From contig JANYBG010000017.1 of NCBI GenBank assembly GCA_025360865.1, positions 1-36,514 of the forward strand: a stretch of 36,514 bases of DNA, written 5' to 3'. The stretch is from Pseudomonadota bacterium (GTDB taxonomy: Bacteria > Pseudomonadota > Gammaproteobacteria > Steroidobacterales > Steroidobacteraceae). Under the pieces are notes generated by a model. It did no database searches, had not been told where the DNA came from, and saw only the letters and a program-made list of their open reading frames with translations. Position numbers and translations under genes: made by a program. Positions 17,982 through 28,041 of the stretch are shown here, piece after piece (within the stretch, counting starts at the first letter, position 1; each line of letters starts with the position of its first letter).

Positions 17982-20375
17982 CTAGAACCTCTCAGAGCGA
18001 AGCCGCAGCGCATTTCCAATTACTGACACAGAGCTGAGCGACATCGCGGCCGCTGCGATCATCGGGCTCAGAAGCCACCCGAAAAATGGATAGAGCGCAC
18101 CGGCGGCCACTGGCACGCCAATCGCGTTGTACACAAACGCAAGAAAGAGATTCTGTTGGATGTTGCCGATTGTCCGCCGGCTCAGCGAACGCGCTCGGAC
18201 GATGCCGCGCAAGTCGCCTTTGACGAGAGTCACGCTCGCGCTTTCCATCGCCACGTCAGTTCCGGTTCCCATGGCGATGCCGACCTGTGCCTGCGCCAGC
18301 GCTGGTGCGTCATTTACGCCATCCCCTGCCATAGCAACGAACCGTCCGTCCGCTTGGAGGCGCTTGACGGTCTCGATCTTCTGGTCAGGCAGCACCCCCG
18401 CCACGACTTCATCGATCCCCAGCCGTTTCGCGACTGCCTCAGCGGTAGTCTTGTTGTCACCGGTGAGCATGATAATTCGCACGCCCTCCGCATGCAGTTG
18501 GCGCACGGCTTCGGCGGAAGTCTCCTTGATCGGGTCGGCGACCCCAATGATTCCGGCAAGCTTGCCGCCCGATGCCAGGAACATGACCGTCTGCCCCTCC
18601 GACCGCAGAGCGTCCGCTGTTGCGCGCATCGCGCCGATCGGGATTTTCTCAGCCTGCATCAATTCAGCGTTGCCGAACGCGACCACGGCGCTGTCAACGC
18701 GGCCGATGACCCCGAGGCCGGTGCGGGCCTGGAACTCCTGCGCGGCAGTGGTCTGAATCCCTCGTTCCTTCGCGGCAGCCAGGATTGCGCTGGCGAGGGG
18801 GTGCTCGCTGCCAACTTCCAGCGCGGCGGCTAAGGTGAGCACCGTGCCTTCGTCACCGCCGTCCATGACGACGATTTTCGCGACTTTCGGACGACCCTCG
18901 GTCAATGTGCCCGTCTTGTCGACTACCAAGGTATCAACCTTGCGCAGGTCTTCGATCGCCTCCGCGTTTCGAAACAGCACGCCTATGCCCGCTCCTCGCC
19001 CCATGGCGACTATGATCGACATGGGCGTCGCGAGGCCCAGAGCACAAGGGCAGGCGATGATCAGCACTGAGACGGCTACGAGCACGGCGTGGGCGAGCCG
19101 AGGCTCCGGGCCCCAGAGCGCCCACACGACCCCACCAATGACGGCGGCGGCGATGACCGCCGGTACGAACCAGGCGGCTACACGATCCGCCAGACCCTGA
19201 ATGGGCGCGCGCGTACGCTGGGCGATGGCGACCATATGAACGATCCGAGCAAGGAGTGTGTCACTTCCGACCTTGTCGGCGCGCATAACGAACGAACCCT
19301 GACCATTGAGTGTCGCGCCCACCACGCGGTCGCCCGTATGCTTTTCCACGGGAATTGACTCCCCGGTGATCATCGACTCATCGATCGCGCTGGCACCTTC
19401 GAGCACAACGCCGTCCACAGGAACCTTCTCGCCGGGACGAACCCGCAGCTTATTACCCACCACGACGGCAGCCAGATCAACGTCAGTCTCCGTCCCATCA
19501 GCGTCGACTCGGCGTGCTCGCGCGGGCGCTAGGTTGAGCAGGCTTCGCAGAGCGTGGCTTGTTTGGCTCCGTGCCCGCAGTTCGAGCCATTGGCCCAAAA
19601 GCACCAGCGTCACAATGACGGCAGCGGCCTCGAAATAGACACCCACCCGGCCATGGGAATCCCTAAATGCCGGGGGGAAGACCTGCGGCGCCAGCACGCC
19701 CACGACACTATAAAGGTACGCGACTGACGTACCGAGTCCGATGAGGGTGAACATGTTGAGCTTGAGCGTCACGACGGAACGCCAGCCGCGCTCCAGGAAT
19801 GGCCATCCACCCCAGAGAATCACCGGCGTAGCGAGCGCGAACTGTCCCCACTCAAGGGCGCGACTATCCCATCCCATCGCGACCGTGCTGACCATTGCCA
19901 GCATCGCGTAGGCCAGGAGAGGCAGCGACAGCGCGGCGCTTACCCAGAAGCGCCGACGCATATCGACGAGTTCAACGCTCGGCTCATCGTCGGTTGACGG
20001 GGAAACAGGCTCAAGTGTCATGCCACAAATGGGGCAGTTGCCAGGCCCCGCCTGCCGAATCTGCGGATGCATAGCGCACGTGTAAATCACGGTCGCTTTC
20101 GCAGGATCGGCCGGGGCGTTGGGCGAGTGCAGGTACTGCGTGGGATTCGCGTGAAACTTGCCGAGGCAACGCGCGCTGCAGAAAAAGTATTCCGTACCGT
20201 CTCGCGGCTCGTGGTACTTGGCGGCCACTGAATCGACCGTCATGCCACATACCGGGTCGATTGCATGGTCAAGCGTCGCGATCAGGGGCCTCTGGTCACC
20301 ACAGCAAGACTTCTCGCTCCGGCGCGTCGGTGGTTCCCCAGCCTCGGTAGCGGGAGCTGCAGGTCTGCCGTTCAC
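17982..20375 (-). CDS. copA: Copper-type heavy-metal P1B ATPase with YHS and heavy-metal-binding N-terminal domains
   Basis: 797 aa from [11 protein letters not shown]...[16 protein letters not shown] (YHS), [41 protein letters not shown] (CPC), [19 protein letters not shown]. Confidence 0.93.
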   Translation of the reverse strand: MNGRPAAPATEAGEPPTRRSEKSCCGDQRPLIATLDHAIDPVCGMTVDSVAAKYHEPRDGTEYFFCSARCLGKFHANPTQYLHSPNAPADPAKATVIYTCAMHPQIRQAGPGNCPICGMTLEPVSPSTDDEPSVELVDMRRRFWVSAALSLPLLAYAMLAMVSTVAMGWDSRALEWGQFALATPVILWGGWPFLERGWRSVVTLKLNMFTLIGLGTSVAYLYSVVGVLAPQVFPPAFRDSHGRVGVYFEAAAVIVTLVLLGQWLELRARSQTSHALRSLLNLAPARARRVDADGTETDVDLAAVVVGNKLRVRPGEKVPVDGVVLEGASAIDESMITGESIPVEKHTGDRVVGATLNGQGSFVMRADKVGSDTLLARIVHMVAIAQRTRAPIQGLADRVAAWFVPAVIAAAVIGGVVWALWGPEPRLAHAVLVAVSVLIIACPCALGLATPMSIIVAMGRGAGIGVLFRNAEAIEDLRKVDTLVVDKTGTLTEGRPKVAKIVVMDGGDEGTVLTLAAALEVGSEHPLASAILAAAKERGIQTTAAQEFQARTGLGVIGRVDSAVVAFGNAELMQAEKIPIGAMRATADALRSEGQTVMFLASGGKLAGIIGVADPIKETSAEAVRQLHAEGVRIIMLTGDNKTTAEAVAKRLGIDEVVAGVLPDQKIETVKRLQADGRFVAMAGDGVNDAPALAQAQVGIAMGTGTDVAMESASVTLVKGDLRGIVRARSLSRRTIGNIQQNLFLAFVYNAIGVPVAAGALYPFFGWLLSPMIAAAAMSLSSVSVIGNALRLRSERF

Positions 20376-20685
20376 TTGGCGTCCTTTACTCTTTCGTCGT
20401 TAGGGTTGAAGGTCGTTTATGCGCTCCGTATCAAGGTTCTCAAGAGGGAGCCAGGATGCATCGCCGTGCAACCAGCAGCATGACCATTGGCCAGTCTGCG
20501 ACGGCTGGAGGCGGCGGCATCGAAACTGTACAGTGCCGGCGGCGACCCGTCTGCGGCCTGCCCCACTTAGGGCGACAGCCGGGTTCCGACGGTATGGAAG
20601 GGTGTGCTCGAGCGTCCGCGCGGGACCAAGCGCATTCAGCAGGCCGGCTGCGTGTTTGCGCACGCGAGACTTGGTGCGGCTGGAT

Positions 20686-21939
20686 CTAGCGGCCCGCTGA
20701 AGGCTCGATCGGCTTGTCGCCAGACTCTGGCGACGGATTCAGGCCCGTGGAAGTGGCCAGTTCGCGCGTGTTGATGAACGGACTCTTCTGGCTGCGCGGC
20801 ACGGGACTCTGCCGCAGCTTGCGCCACAGATCGAAGAGCGTGAGTGCCCCGGTGAGAGTGCCGAGCACGCCAAAATACGCCCGCGCGCCGAACGCGCCCA
20901 TGAGGCTGCCGGTGACCACCGGTCCGAAGGCGGCGGCCATGCCGTTTATCAGCAGAAGCGCGCTGCTGGCGGCGATCATCTGCGAGGGTTCGAGCTTGTC
21001 GTTCACGTGCGAGACCGATAGCGAGTAGAGCGTCAGCGCCGTGCCGGAGAACAGCGCCGCGAGCGTGAGGAACAGCATCCGCGGCAGTGGGCCGAGCACC
21101 ACGATCGCACCCGCCGCGACCGTGGCGATCAGGCACATGCTCGCGATGACCGTGCGCCGGTCCAGGCGATCGGAGAGCCGTCCCACCGGGTATTGGGTGA
21201 GGACCGCTGCGAGGATGCTGACCGCCATGAAGGCGGCGACGCCGCGCGTGCCGAATCCCAACAGCCGCGCGTACACGGGGCCCATGGAGAAGATGATGGC
21301 CGAGATCATCCCCGAGAATGCCACCGCGACGACCCCGAGCGGCGAGTTGCGGTACAGATCCCGGAAGCTTACCCGCCGCGGCACGGCCGGACCGGTCGCC
21401 TCCTGCGCCGAGGCGACAATGGGCACCATCGCGGCCGAGATCAGCGCTGCGACCAGCATGAAGGGCTCGGTGGACTGCGGACTGGAAAGCACCAGCAGAA
21501 ATTGCGCGCCCCCCAGTCCGACATACAGCACAAGCATGTAGATCGCGAGCAGCCGACCACGATTGGTCCGCGAGGCGCGGTGGTTGAGCCAGCTCTCCGC
21601 CACCACGTAGATCCCGGCGAAACAGATACCCGACACAAGACGCATCAGCGCCCAAGGAATGGGGTGCACCCAGGATGCATGCACCAGCGGTGCCACCGAG
21701 GCCAGAGCGGCGAGGGTGGCGAAGACCCGCACCGGGCCCACCCGACGCAGCAGCTTGGGTGCGAGTCGCGTGCCGACGAGGTAACCCACGTAGTAGCAGG
21801 ACATGATGATGCCGGTGAGGGCAGTGGGAAACGCCTCACTGGTCGCGCGAACGCCTAGCAGGGTGCTCTGCAGCCCCGCGCCGAGCATCAGGATGCCCAT
21901 GCCGAGCAGCAACGGCCAGGTGGCGAGGATCGGGCTCAC
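20686..21939 (-). CDS. Major facilitator superfamily transporter
   Basis: 417 aa, about 12 hydrophobic segments; GYLVGTRLAPKLLRRVGPVRVF, YPVGRLSDRLDRRTVI (MFS loop motif). Confidence 0.88.
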   Translation of the reverse strand: MSPILATWPLLLGMGILMLGAGLQSTLLGVRATSEAFPTALTGIIMSCYYVGYLVGTRLAPKLLRRVGPVRVFATLAALASVAPLVHASWVHPIPWALMRLVSGICFAGIYVVAESWLNHRASRTNRGRLLAIYMLVLYVGLGGAQFLLVLSSPQSTEPFMLVAALISAAMVPIVASAQEATGPAVPRRVSFRDLYRNSPLGVVAVAFSGMISAIIFSMGPVYARLLGFGTRGVAAFMAVSILAAVLTQYPVGRLSDRLDRRTVIASMCLIATVAAGAIVVLGPLPRMLFLTLAALFSGTALTLYSLSVSHVNDKLEPSQMIAASSALLLINGMAAAFGPVVTGSLMGAFGARAYFGVLGTLTGALTLFDLWRKLRQSPVPRSQKSPFINTRELATSTGLNPSPESGDKPIEPSAGR

Positions 21940-22022
21940 GGACGGTGGACTCTAGGGACGCCTCGGCGGCGGTTGTTTGCGATCATATACAGCGGTGTTC
22001 TCGGGCGGCTCCCGCTTTGTCG

Positions 22023-23870
22023 CTAGGCCAACCGCGCACGCTCGTCCTCAAGTGCTTCCCAGCGCGCGAACTTCGCGAGCAGCAGCTCTTCAAGCTCTGT
22101 CAGCCGCTTGCGGTCGTCACGCAGCCGCTCGCCCCCCATGCGGTGATAGTCCGGCTCGCCCATGCGCGCGGTAAGATCAGTCTGCTCGCGCTCCAGCGAT
22201 TCGATCTCCACGGGCAGGGTAAGCAGCTCACGCTGTTCCTTGTGGCTCAGGCGCGTGCGGGTCTTGGCGGGGCCTTTCCCGCCGCCGCCGTCGCGCGGCC
22301 AATTTCGCCCGGGCGGCTGGCTCGCCTCGTTCGCGCGGCCCGCCAATGGCGCCGGCCGCTGCTTCAGATAGTCGCTATAACCCCCCACGTACTCGCGCCA
22401 CACCCCGTTGCCCTCGGCCGCCAGCACCTGCGTGACGACATTGTCCAGGAAGCGCCGGTCGTGGCTCACGAGCAGGAGAGTCCCCTGGTAGTCCTGCAGC
22501 CGCTCCTCGAGCAGTTCCAGGGATTCCATGTCGAGATCGTTGGTCGGCTCATCAAGGACAACCAGATTCGCTGGCTGCGCGAACAGGCGCGCGAGCAGCA
22601 GACGATTGCGCTCGCCGCCGGAGAGCATGCTGACCGGTGACTTCGCGCGGTGCGCGGGGAACAGGAACTCCCCGAGGTAGCTAACGATGTGCTTGCGCTC
22701 CTCGCCGATTTCGACCCAGTCGGAGCCCGGGCTGATGGCCTCGGCGAGGGTCGTGTCCTGATCGAGCCGCGCTCGCAGCTGGTCGAAGTAGGCGATGCTC
22801 AGTCGTGTCCCGAGGCGCACCGTCCCGGCGTCGGGGGCGAGCTCGCCGAGAATGAGGCGAATCAAGGTCGACTTGCCGGCGCCGTTCGGGCCGACGAGGC
22901 CAATGCGATCGCCCCGCATGATGCGCATCGAGAGATTCTCGATCAGCGGTGCCGCGGCGAAGCGCTTGTTGACCCCCTCGAACTCGGATACGAGCTCGCC
23001 TGAGCGCTCGCCGGCGTTGAGAGTGATGCGAATGTCTCCGAGCCGGTCGCGCCGCGTGGTGCGCTCCACGCGCAATTGCTCGAGACGCCGCACGCGTCCC
23101 TCGTTGCGCGTGCGGCGCGCCTCGACGCCCTTGCGGATCCAGACCTCCTCCTGCCGCCAGAATTTCTCGAAGTGGCGCCGCGCGATGTCCTCCGCCGCGA
23201 GCTCGTCATCCTTGCGCAGCTCATAGGCCGCGAAGCTGCCGGGATACGAGCGCAGGATGCCGCGGTCGAGCTCGATGATGCGGGTGGTGATCCGGTCGAG
23301 GAAGGCGCGGTCGTGGGTTATGACGATGGTAGCCGGCACCTTGAGCAGCAGCTCCTCGAGTCGCTCGATGGCCTCGATGTCCAGATGATTGGTCGGCTCA
23401 TCCAGCAGCAGCAGGTCCGGCTGCAGCGCGAGCGCCAGGGCAAGTTCCGCTCGCTTGCGTTCGCCACCGGAACAACTCGCCGGCGAAGTGTCGCCCGCGA
23501 TGCCGAAGCGGTGCAGGAACTCCTCGAGCCGCGACTCCAGGCGCCAATGCTCGCGCTCATCGGCCGGCGCCCCCTCGCCATAGGCGGTGCGCTCCCGGGC
23601 TCGCAGCACCAGGCTTTCCCGCAGCGTTTCCGCGGAGGGGAGCTGCGGCTCCTGTTTCACGAGCCCAAGGCGCAGGCCTTCGCGTCGCTGCACTTCCCCC
23701 TCATCGAGCGGCGTCGCACCGGCGAGCACGCTCAGCAGTGTCGACTTGCCGGTGCCGTTGCGCCCGATCAGTCCGACTCGCTCGCCGGCCTGTATGGTGA
23801 ATTGCGCGCCATCAAGGAGCGGCCGCTCGCCGAAGGCGATGTGAGCGTTGAGAACTGCGACGAGAGACAT
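22023..23870 (-). CDS. uup: ABC-F ATPase, Uup-like (start at ATG 23870 MSLVAVLNAH rather than 24056)
   Basis: Two ABC modules: GLIGRNGTGKST...SCSGGERKRAELALALALQPDLLLLDEPTNHLD and GLVGPNGAGKST...SGGERNRLLLARLFAQPANLVVLDEPTNDLD; C-terminal coiled coil. Confidence 0.93.
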   Translation of the reverse strand: MSLVAVLNAHIAFGERPLLDGAQFTIQAGERVGLIGRNGTGKSTLLSVLAGATPLDEGEVQRREGLRLGLVKQEPQLPSAETLRESLVLRARERTAYGEGAPADEREHWRLESRLEEFLHRFGIAGDTSPASCSGGERKRAELALALALQPDLLLLDEPTNHLDIEAIERLEELLLKVPATIVITHDRAFLDRITTRIIELDRGILRSYPGSFAAYELRKDDELAAEDIARRHFEKFWRQEEVWIRKGVEARRTRNEGRVRRLEQLRVERTTRRDRLGDIRITLNAGERSGELVSEFEGVNKRFAAAPLIENLSMRIMRGDRIGLVGPNGAGKSTLIRLILGELAPDAGTVRLGTRLSIAYFDQLRARLDQDTTLAEAISPGSDWVEIGEERKHIVSYLGEFLFPAHRAKSPVSMLSGGERNRLLLARLFAQPANLVVLDEPTNDLDMESLELLEERLQDYQGTLLLVSHDRRFLDNVVTQVLAAEGNGVWREYVGGYSDYLKQRPAPLAGRANEASQPPGRNWPRDGGGGKGPAKTRTRLSHKEQRELLTLPVEIESLEREQTDLTARMGEPDYHRMGGERLRDDRKRLTELEELLLAKFARWEALEDERARLA

Positions 23871-24049
23871 AGGCGCATTGTCCGGATTCCACGGCCGATG
23901 GCCAAGTCTACGGGTTTCGGTCCGTACGCGGAGCGGGGCGCTGACCCGTCTGTAGCCCGGGAGTCGCGCGAGGTCCGAGACCTCGGCGGATTCGAGCGCG
24001 CTAATATGCAAGTCTCCGCCAACCCGCGCCATTTTTCCGGAGACATGCC

Positions 24050-24559
24050 GTGCCATTCACACTAGCGTTGCGCGCCGCTTTAGCGCTCGCCCTGGCCGCC
24101 TTTGCGCATTGCGCGACCGCGGCGGACGTCCTGGAGCGGCCAGGCGCTGGGGTCGCGACGGCGGAGGGCAAGGGGTCCGGCGCGTCAGAGGAGATCCGGA
24201 CCCTTGAACTTGCGCACAACGCCGCGATCGCGCGCGGGGACGTCGCGGTGGTGGACAGGATGACACGGGGCGATTTCACCTTCATCACCACCAGAGGATT
24301 GGTTGTGACGAAGGCGGGAATGCTCAAGGGCCTCGCCGAGGGCGCATTCAAGTACGAGTACCGGCAGATATACGACCTGAGTATCCGGGTCTATGGCGAT
24401 GCGGCCGTGGTGACCGGCCGGTCGCTACACACCGGACAGGAGGACGGCAAGGATTCCAGCGATGCGTACCGCTATACCCGGGTATATGTCCGGGAAAACG
24501 GGCAGTGGCTCGCGGTCCTCTGGCAGGCGACCCGCGAGCTCGACCTGCTGAGGGACTGA
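24050..24559 (+). CDS. Exported NTF2/SnoaL-like (DUF4440-type) protein
   Basis: 169 aa from GTG; hydrophobic leader ending in ATAAD; EEIRTLELAHNAAIARGDVAVVDRMTRGDFTFITTRGLVVTKAGML...YRYTRVYVRENGQWLAVLWQAT. Confidence 0.78.
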   Translation: MPFTLALRAALALALAAFAHCATAADVLERPGAGVATAEGKGSGASEEIRTLELAHNAAIARGDVAVVDRMTRGDFTFITTRGLVVTKAGMLKGLAEGAFKYEYRQIYDLSIRVYGDAAVVTGRSLHTGQEDGKDSSDAYRYTRVYVRENGQWLAVLWQATRELDLLRD

Positions 24560-24767
24560 GCCCCTCGCGGCTAAATCCAACGCCCCCGTTGGGCGAAGGC
24601 TGCGGGCGTCGCGACCCGCTGTCTGGGCACGCGGGGCGAAAACCTCCGAAGGCCTGGCGAACAGGCGGAAAGGCGCGCGAAACGCGGCCGCCGTGACGCG
24701 ACGTTTCAAAACGCGCATGTCGATGGTATACAAACGCCTATTCCACTGGGCTCACGGCGGCCTCACC

Positions 24768-25433
24768 ATGACCACTGCGATCAAGATCGACTTCGTTTCC
24801 GATGTGTCCTGTCCGTGGTGCGTGATCGGGCTGCGCGCCCTCCAGACCGCGCTCTCTCGAATGGGGGGCGAGGTGGCCGCGGACATCCGCTTCCAGCCCT
24901 TCGAGCTCAATCCCCAGATTAGCCCAGAAGGCGAGGACATCGGCGAGCACATCGCGCGCAAGTACGGCTCCAGCGCGGAGCAGCTTGCGAACACCCAGGA
25001 GATGATCCGGGCGCGCGGGGCTGAGTTGGGGTTCGAATTCGGTTTGGGCAAGCGCAGCCGGATCTACAACACCTTCGACGCGCACCGGCTGCTGCACTGG
25101 GCGGAAGGGAGCGGCAAGCAAAGGGCACTCAAGGAGGCGCTGTTCGCCGCCTATTTCACCGAGGGTCGTGACCCAAGTGCCCAGGCGGTGTTGGAGGACG
25201 TGGTCGCCAAGGTCGGGCTCGACGCGCCTCGCGCCCGCCAGATCCTCTCGTCGAATGAGTACGCCGATGAAGTGCGGGCGCGCGAGCGGCTGTACCTGAA
25301 CAAGGGGATTCACGCCGTCCCCGCGGTGATTATCAACGACCGGTACCTGATCCAGGGTGGACAGCCGGTGGAAGCCTTTGAGCGCGTGCTGCGAAAGGTC
25401 GCAGGGGAAATGAGCGCCGCGGACGCCTCTTGA
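24768..25433 (+). CDS. DsbA-family oxidoreductase, FrnE-like
   Basis: ATG at 24768; KIDFVSDVSCPWCVIGLRALQTAL (CPWC), FELNPQISPEGEDIGEHIARKYG, GIHAVPAVIINDRYLIQGGQP (cis-Pro region). Confidence 0.93.
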   Translation: MTTAIKIDFVSDVSCPWCVIGLRALQTALSRMGGEVAADIRFQPFELNPQISPEGEDIGEHIARKYGSSAEQLANTQEMIRARGAELGFEFGLGKRSRIYNTFDAHRLLHWAEGSGKQRALKEALFAAYFTEGRDPSAQAVLEDVVAKVGLDAPRARQILSSNEYADEVRARERLYLNKGIHAVPAVIINDRYLIQGGQPVEAFERVLRKVAGEMSAADAS

Positions 25434-25770
25434 AGGCGGGGAAGCCTCAGCCCGGTGGGCTGCGCGGGAATCGAGTCATATGGCGGGAAATGGCGCGCCA
25501 GCGCGAGCGCCACGCTCCCCTGGCCGACCGCCGATGCGGCACGGGCGAGGCCCCGCGGTCGCTCACGTGTCAACACCGTCCGCCGCCTCGCGGACCGACG
25601 TGAATGATGATGGTATCCAGGAACGATATACACGCCGACCGCGCCTGAGCGTCACGCTCTCATTTCCCTCCACGCGGGTCGGCAACGTAGCATGCGGAAT
25701 CAACGCGCGGCCGGTGCCCGGCTGCGGTCATCGCCGATGAGATCCACGGGACTTGAATTGAGGAACCGTA

Positions 25771-26946
25771 GTGAGCGATGCAAAGCTGATGTTCTCGGTG
25801 GACTCACTGCTAGCCGAGGCGCGCACGCGCACCGGGGGCCTTGAGGATTTTGGGCCCGGTCCGTTCACCGAGCCCCTCGCCCTGTTCGTGGCCTCGCTTG
25901 AGACGGACGCCCGACTCAACGCGGTGGGTCAGTACATCGCCCGGGAGCGAGCGCTGGCGCACATCGTCAACCGGCTGCAGTACGTCAACGACCGCAAGCT
26001 CTTCGCGGGCGTCGAGCGGCAGAGGATCGTGAAGCCGGTCTTCATCATTGGCCTGGGGCGCACTGGTTCCACCATCCTGCACGACATCCTGGCGCAGGAC
26101 CCGGCCAACCGCGCGCCCCTGACCTGGGAAGTGACTTTCCCGTCGCCGCCGCCGGCCACCGCGACTTTCCAGACCGATCCCCGCATCGCCCGCTGTGAGG
26201 CGGGGTTCCCGCCTCTCGATGAACGCCGCGAGAAGTTCAAGGCGATGCATCCCATGGGGGCGCGGCTGTCTCAGGAGTGCGTGGTCATGATGGGTGATGC
26301 CATGTGCACGCCCCTGTTCCACAACCAGTTCCGGGTGACCGCGTACCAGGACTGGGTCGATCGCGAGGGCGACTGGGCGCATGTCTACGACTTCCACCAC
26401 AAGCAGCTGCAGCACCTGCAGTCCAGCCATGCGGGAGAGCGCTGGGTGCTGAAGACCGGTGCGCACATGTGGGGACTTGAGCACCTGCTCAAAACCTATC
26501 CGGATGCCCGCATCGTTTTCACCCATCGTGACCCGGTCAAGTCGCTGACCTCATACGCCAGCCTCACCGCCCTGGTGCGTTCGATGGGTAGTGATGAAGT
26601 GGACCGGTTCGAGGTCGCCGAGGACTGGAATCCACGCCTGCAGCGCGCACTTGAACATGCGATCGCGGTGCGGACGGCGAAGAACTACCCGGACGCGGTT
26701 TTCTACGATATGAGGTTCTCGGAGTTCATCCTCGACCAGTTCGCGGTCGTCAAGAAGATCTACGGCGCCTTCGACCTGCCGATGACCGATGCGGCGGCGG
26801 CGAGAATGAAATGGTTCATCGCCGACAACCCCCAGGGCAAGCACGGCATTCACCGCTACTCCCCGGAGGAATACGGCATCAGCCCTGCGGTGGTGCGCCG
26901 TGATTTCCGGCCCTACATCGAACGCTTTGATCTGCCACCGGAATAG
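25771..26946 (+). CDS. Sulfotransferase-family protein
   Basis: 391 aa from GTG; PVFIIGLGRTGSTILHDILAQDP (PAPS 5'-phosphosulfate-binding-like loop), RWVLKTGAHMWGLEHLLKTYPDARIVFTHRDPVKSLTSY. Confidence 0.92.
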   Translation: MSDAKLMFSVDSLLAEARTRTGGLEDFGPGPFTEPLALFVASLETDARLNAVGQYIARERALAHIVNRLQYVNDRKLFAGVERQRIVKPVFIIGLGRTGSTILHDILAQDPANRAPLTWEVTFPSPPPATATFQTDPRIARCEAGFPPLDERREKFKAMHPMGARLSQECVVMMGDAMCTPLFHNQFRVTAYQDWVDREGDWAHVYDFHHKQLQHLQSSHAGERWVLKTGAHMWGLEHLLKTYPDARIVFTHRDPVKSLTSYASLTALVRSMGSDEVDRFEVAEDWNPRLQRALEHAIAVRTAKNYPDAVFYDMRFSEFILDQFAVVKKIYGAFDLPMTDAAAARMKWFIADNPQGKHGIHRYSPEEYGISPAVVRRDFRPYIERFDLPPE

Positions 26947-26977
26947 ACCCGCTTCCCCGACGAACGGAAATAGACTC

Positions 26978-28033
26978 ATGACCGATTCGCGCACGATGAA
27001 GGCTTGGCGGACGCATGCCTACGGGGAGCCGAGCACGGCCCTGCGCCTGGACATCGTCTCCGTTCCCGAGCCCGGACCCGGCGAGATCAGAGTCCGGGCG
27101 CAGGCGATCCCGATCAACCTGAATGACCTCGAGCGCATCCGTGGCGGCAATATGATGGCCGAACCCACGCTGCCGTACAGCCCGGGGATGGAGGCGATGG
27201 GAGTGGTTGATGCCTGTGGCGAAGGCGCCGAAGCCTGGCAGGGCCGGCGTGTCGTCGCCATTACCCGGCACGCGCATGGGGGCTTCGCGGAGTACGTCAT
27301 CTGCCCGGCGACCTCGGCGTTCGACATGCCCGAGGCGATACCGCTGCCGGAGGCGGCTGGGGTCCTGTTCCCCTTTCACCTGGCGTGGCTGGGGCTTTTC
27401 GATCGTGCCGAGCTCAAGGCCGGGGAAAGCGTCCTGATCCACGCGGCCGCCGGCGGCTCGGGGTGCGCCGCCATACAGCTCGCCGTTAACGCCGGTGCGC
27501 GGGTGTTCGCGACGGCGGGCTCGGACGACAAGCTGGCGCTGTGCCGAGAACTGGGTGCCGAGGTGGCGATCAACTACCGCACCGAGGACTTCGTGCGGAT
27601 CGTGCTGGAAAAGACCGGCCGCAAGGGCGTCGATGTCGTGTTCGACAACGTCGGTGAGGCCCTTTTCGAGAAGTCGGTTCGCTGTATCGCCTACAACGGC
27701 CGCTTCCTGATGATGGGTTTCGCGTCGAATAAGAAGGTCGCGGACGAGAAGTTCGTCGTGCCCCGCCAGGTCTGCCTGGGCAATTTCAAGTTGTCCGGTG
27801 TGCTGATGGCCTACGCCGGGGAGGCCATGAGCGCGATGCTGAAGCAGGGCATGGGCTGGAACTTCCCGCCGCAGAGCCTGGGTGCTGAGATCAACCGGAA
27901 GGTCGTGGATCTCATAGTGGCTAGGAAGGTGCGGCCGGTCATCGGCAAGGTGATGGACTTCGCGGAGATGCCCGCCGCCTGCGAGGCCATGGCCGCCAGC
28001 AAGACCGTCGGCAGGACGGTCATTGTCCTGTGA
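26978..28033 (+). CDS. MDR-family zinc-independent alcohol dehydrogenase / quinone oxidoreductase
   Basis: ATG at 26978; GMEAMGVVDACGEG, GESVLIHAAAGGSGCAAIQLAVNAGARVFATAGSDDK, GRKGVDVVFDNVGEALFEKSVRCIAYNGRFLMMGF. Confidence 0.93.
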   Translation: MTDSRTMKAWRTHAYGEPSTALRLDIVSVPEPGPGEIRVRAQAIPINLNDLERIRGGNMMAEPTLPYSPGMEAMGVVDACGEGAEAWQGRRVVAITRHAHGGFAEYVICPATSAFDMPEAIPLPEAAGVLFPFHLAWLGLFDRAELKAGESVLIHAAAGGSGCAAIQLAVNAGARVFATAGSDDKLALCRELGAEVAINYRTEDFVRIVLEKTGRKGVDVVFDNVGEALFEKSVRCIAYNGRFLMMGFASNKKVADEKFVVPRQVCLGNFKLSGVLMAYAGEAMSAMLKQGMGWNFPPQSLGAEINRKVVDLIVARKVRPVIGKVMDFAEMPAACEAMAASKTVGRTVIVL

Positions 28034-28041
28034 ACCGCTTC

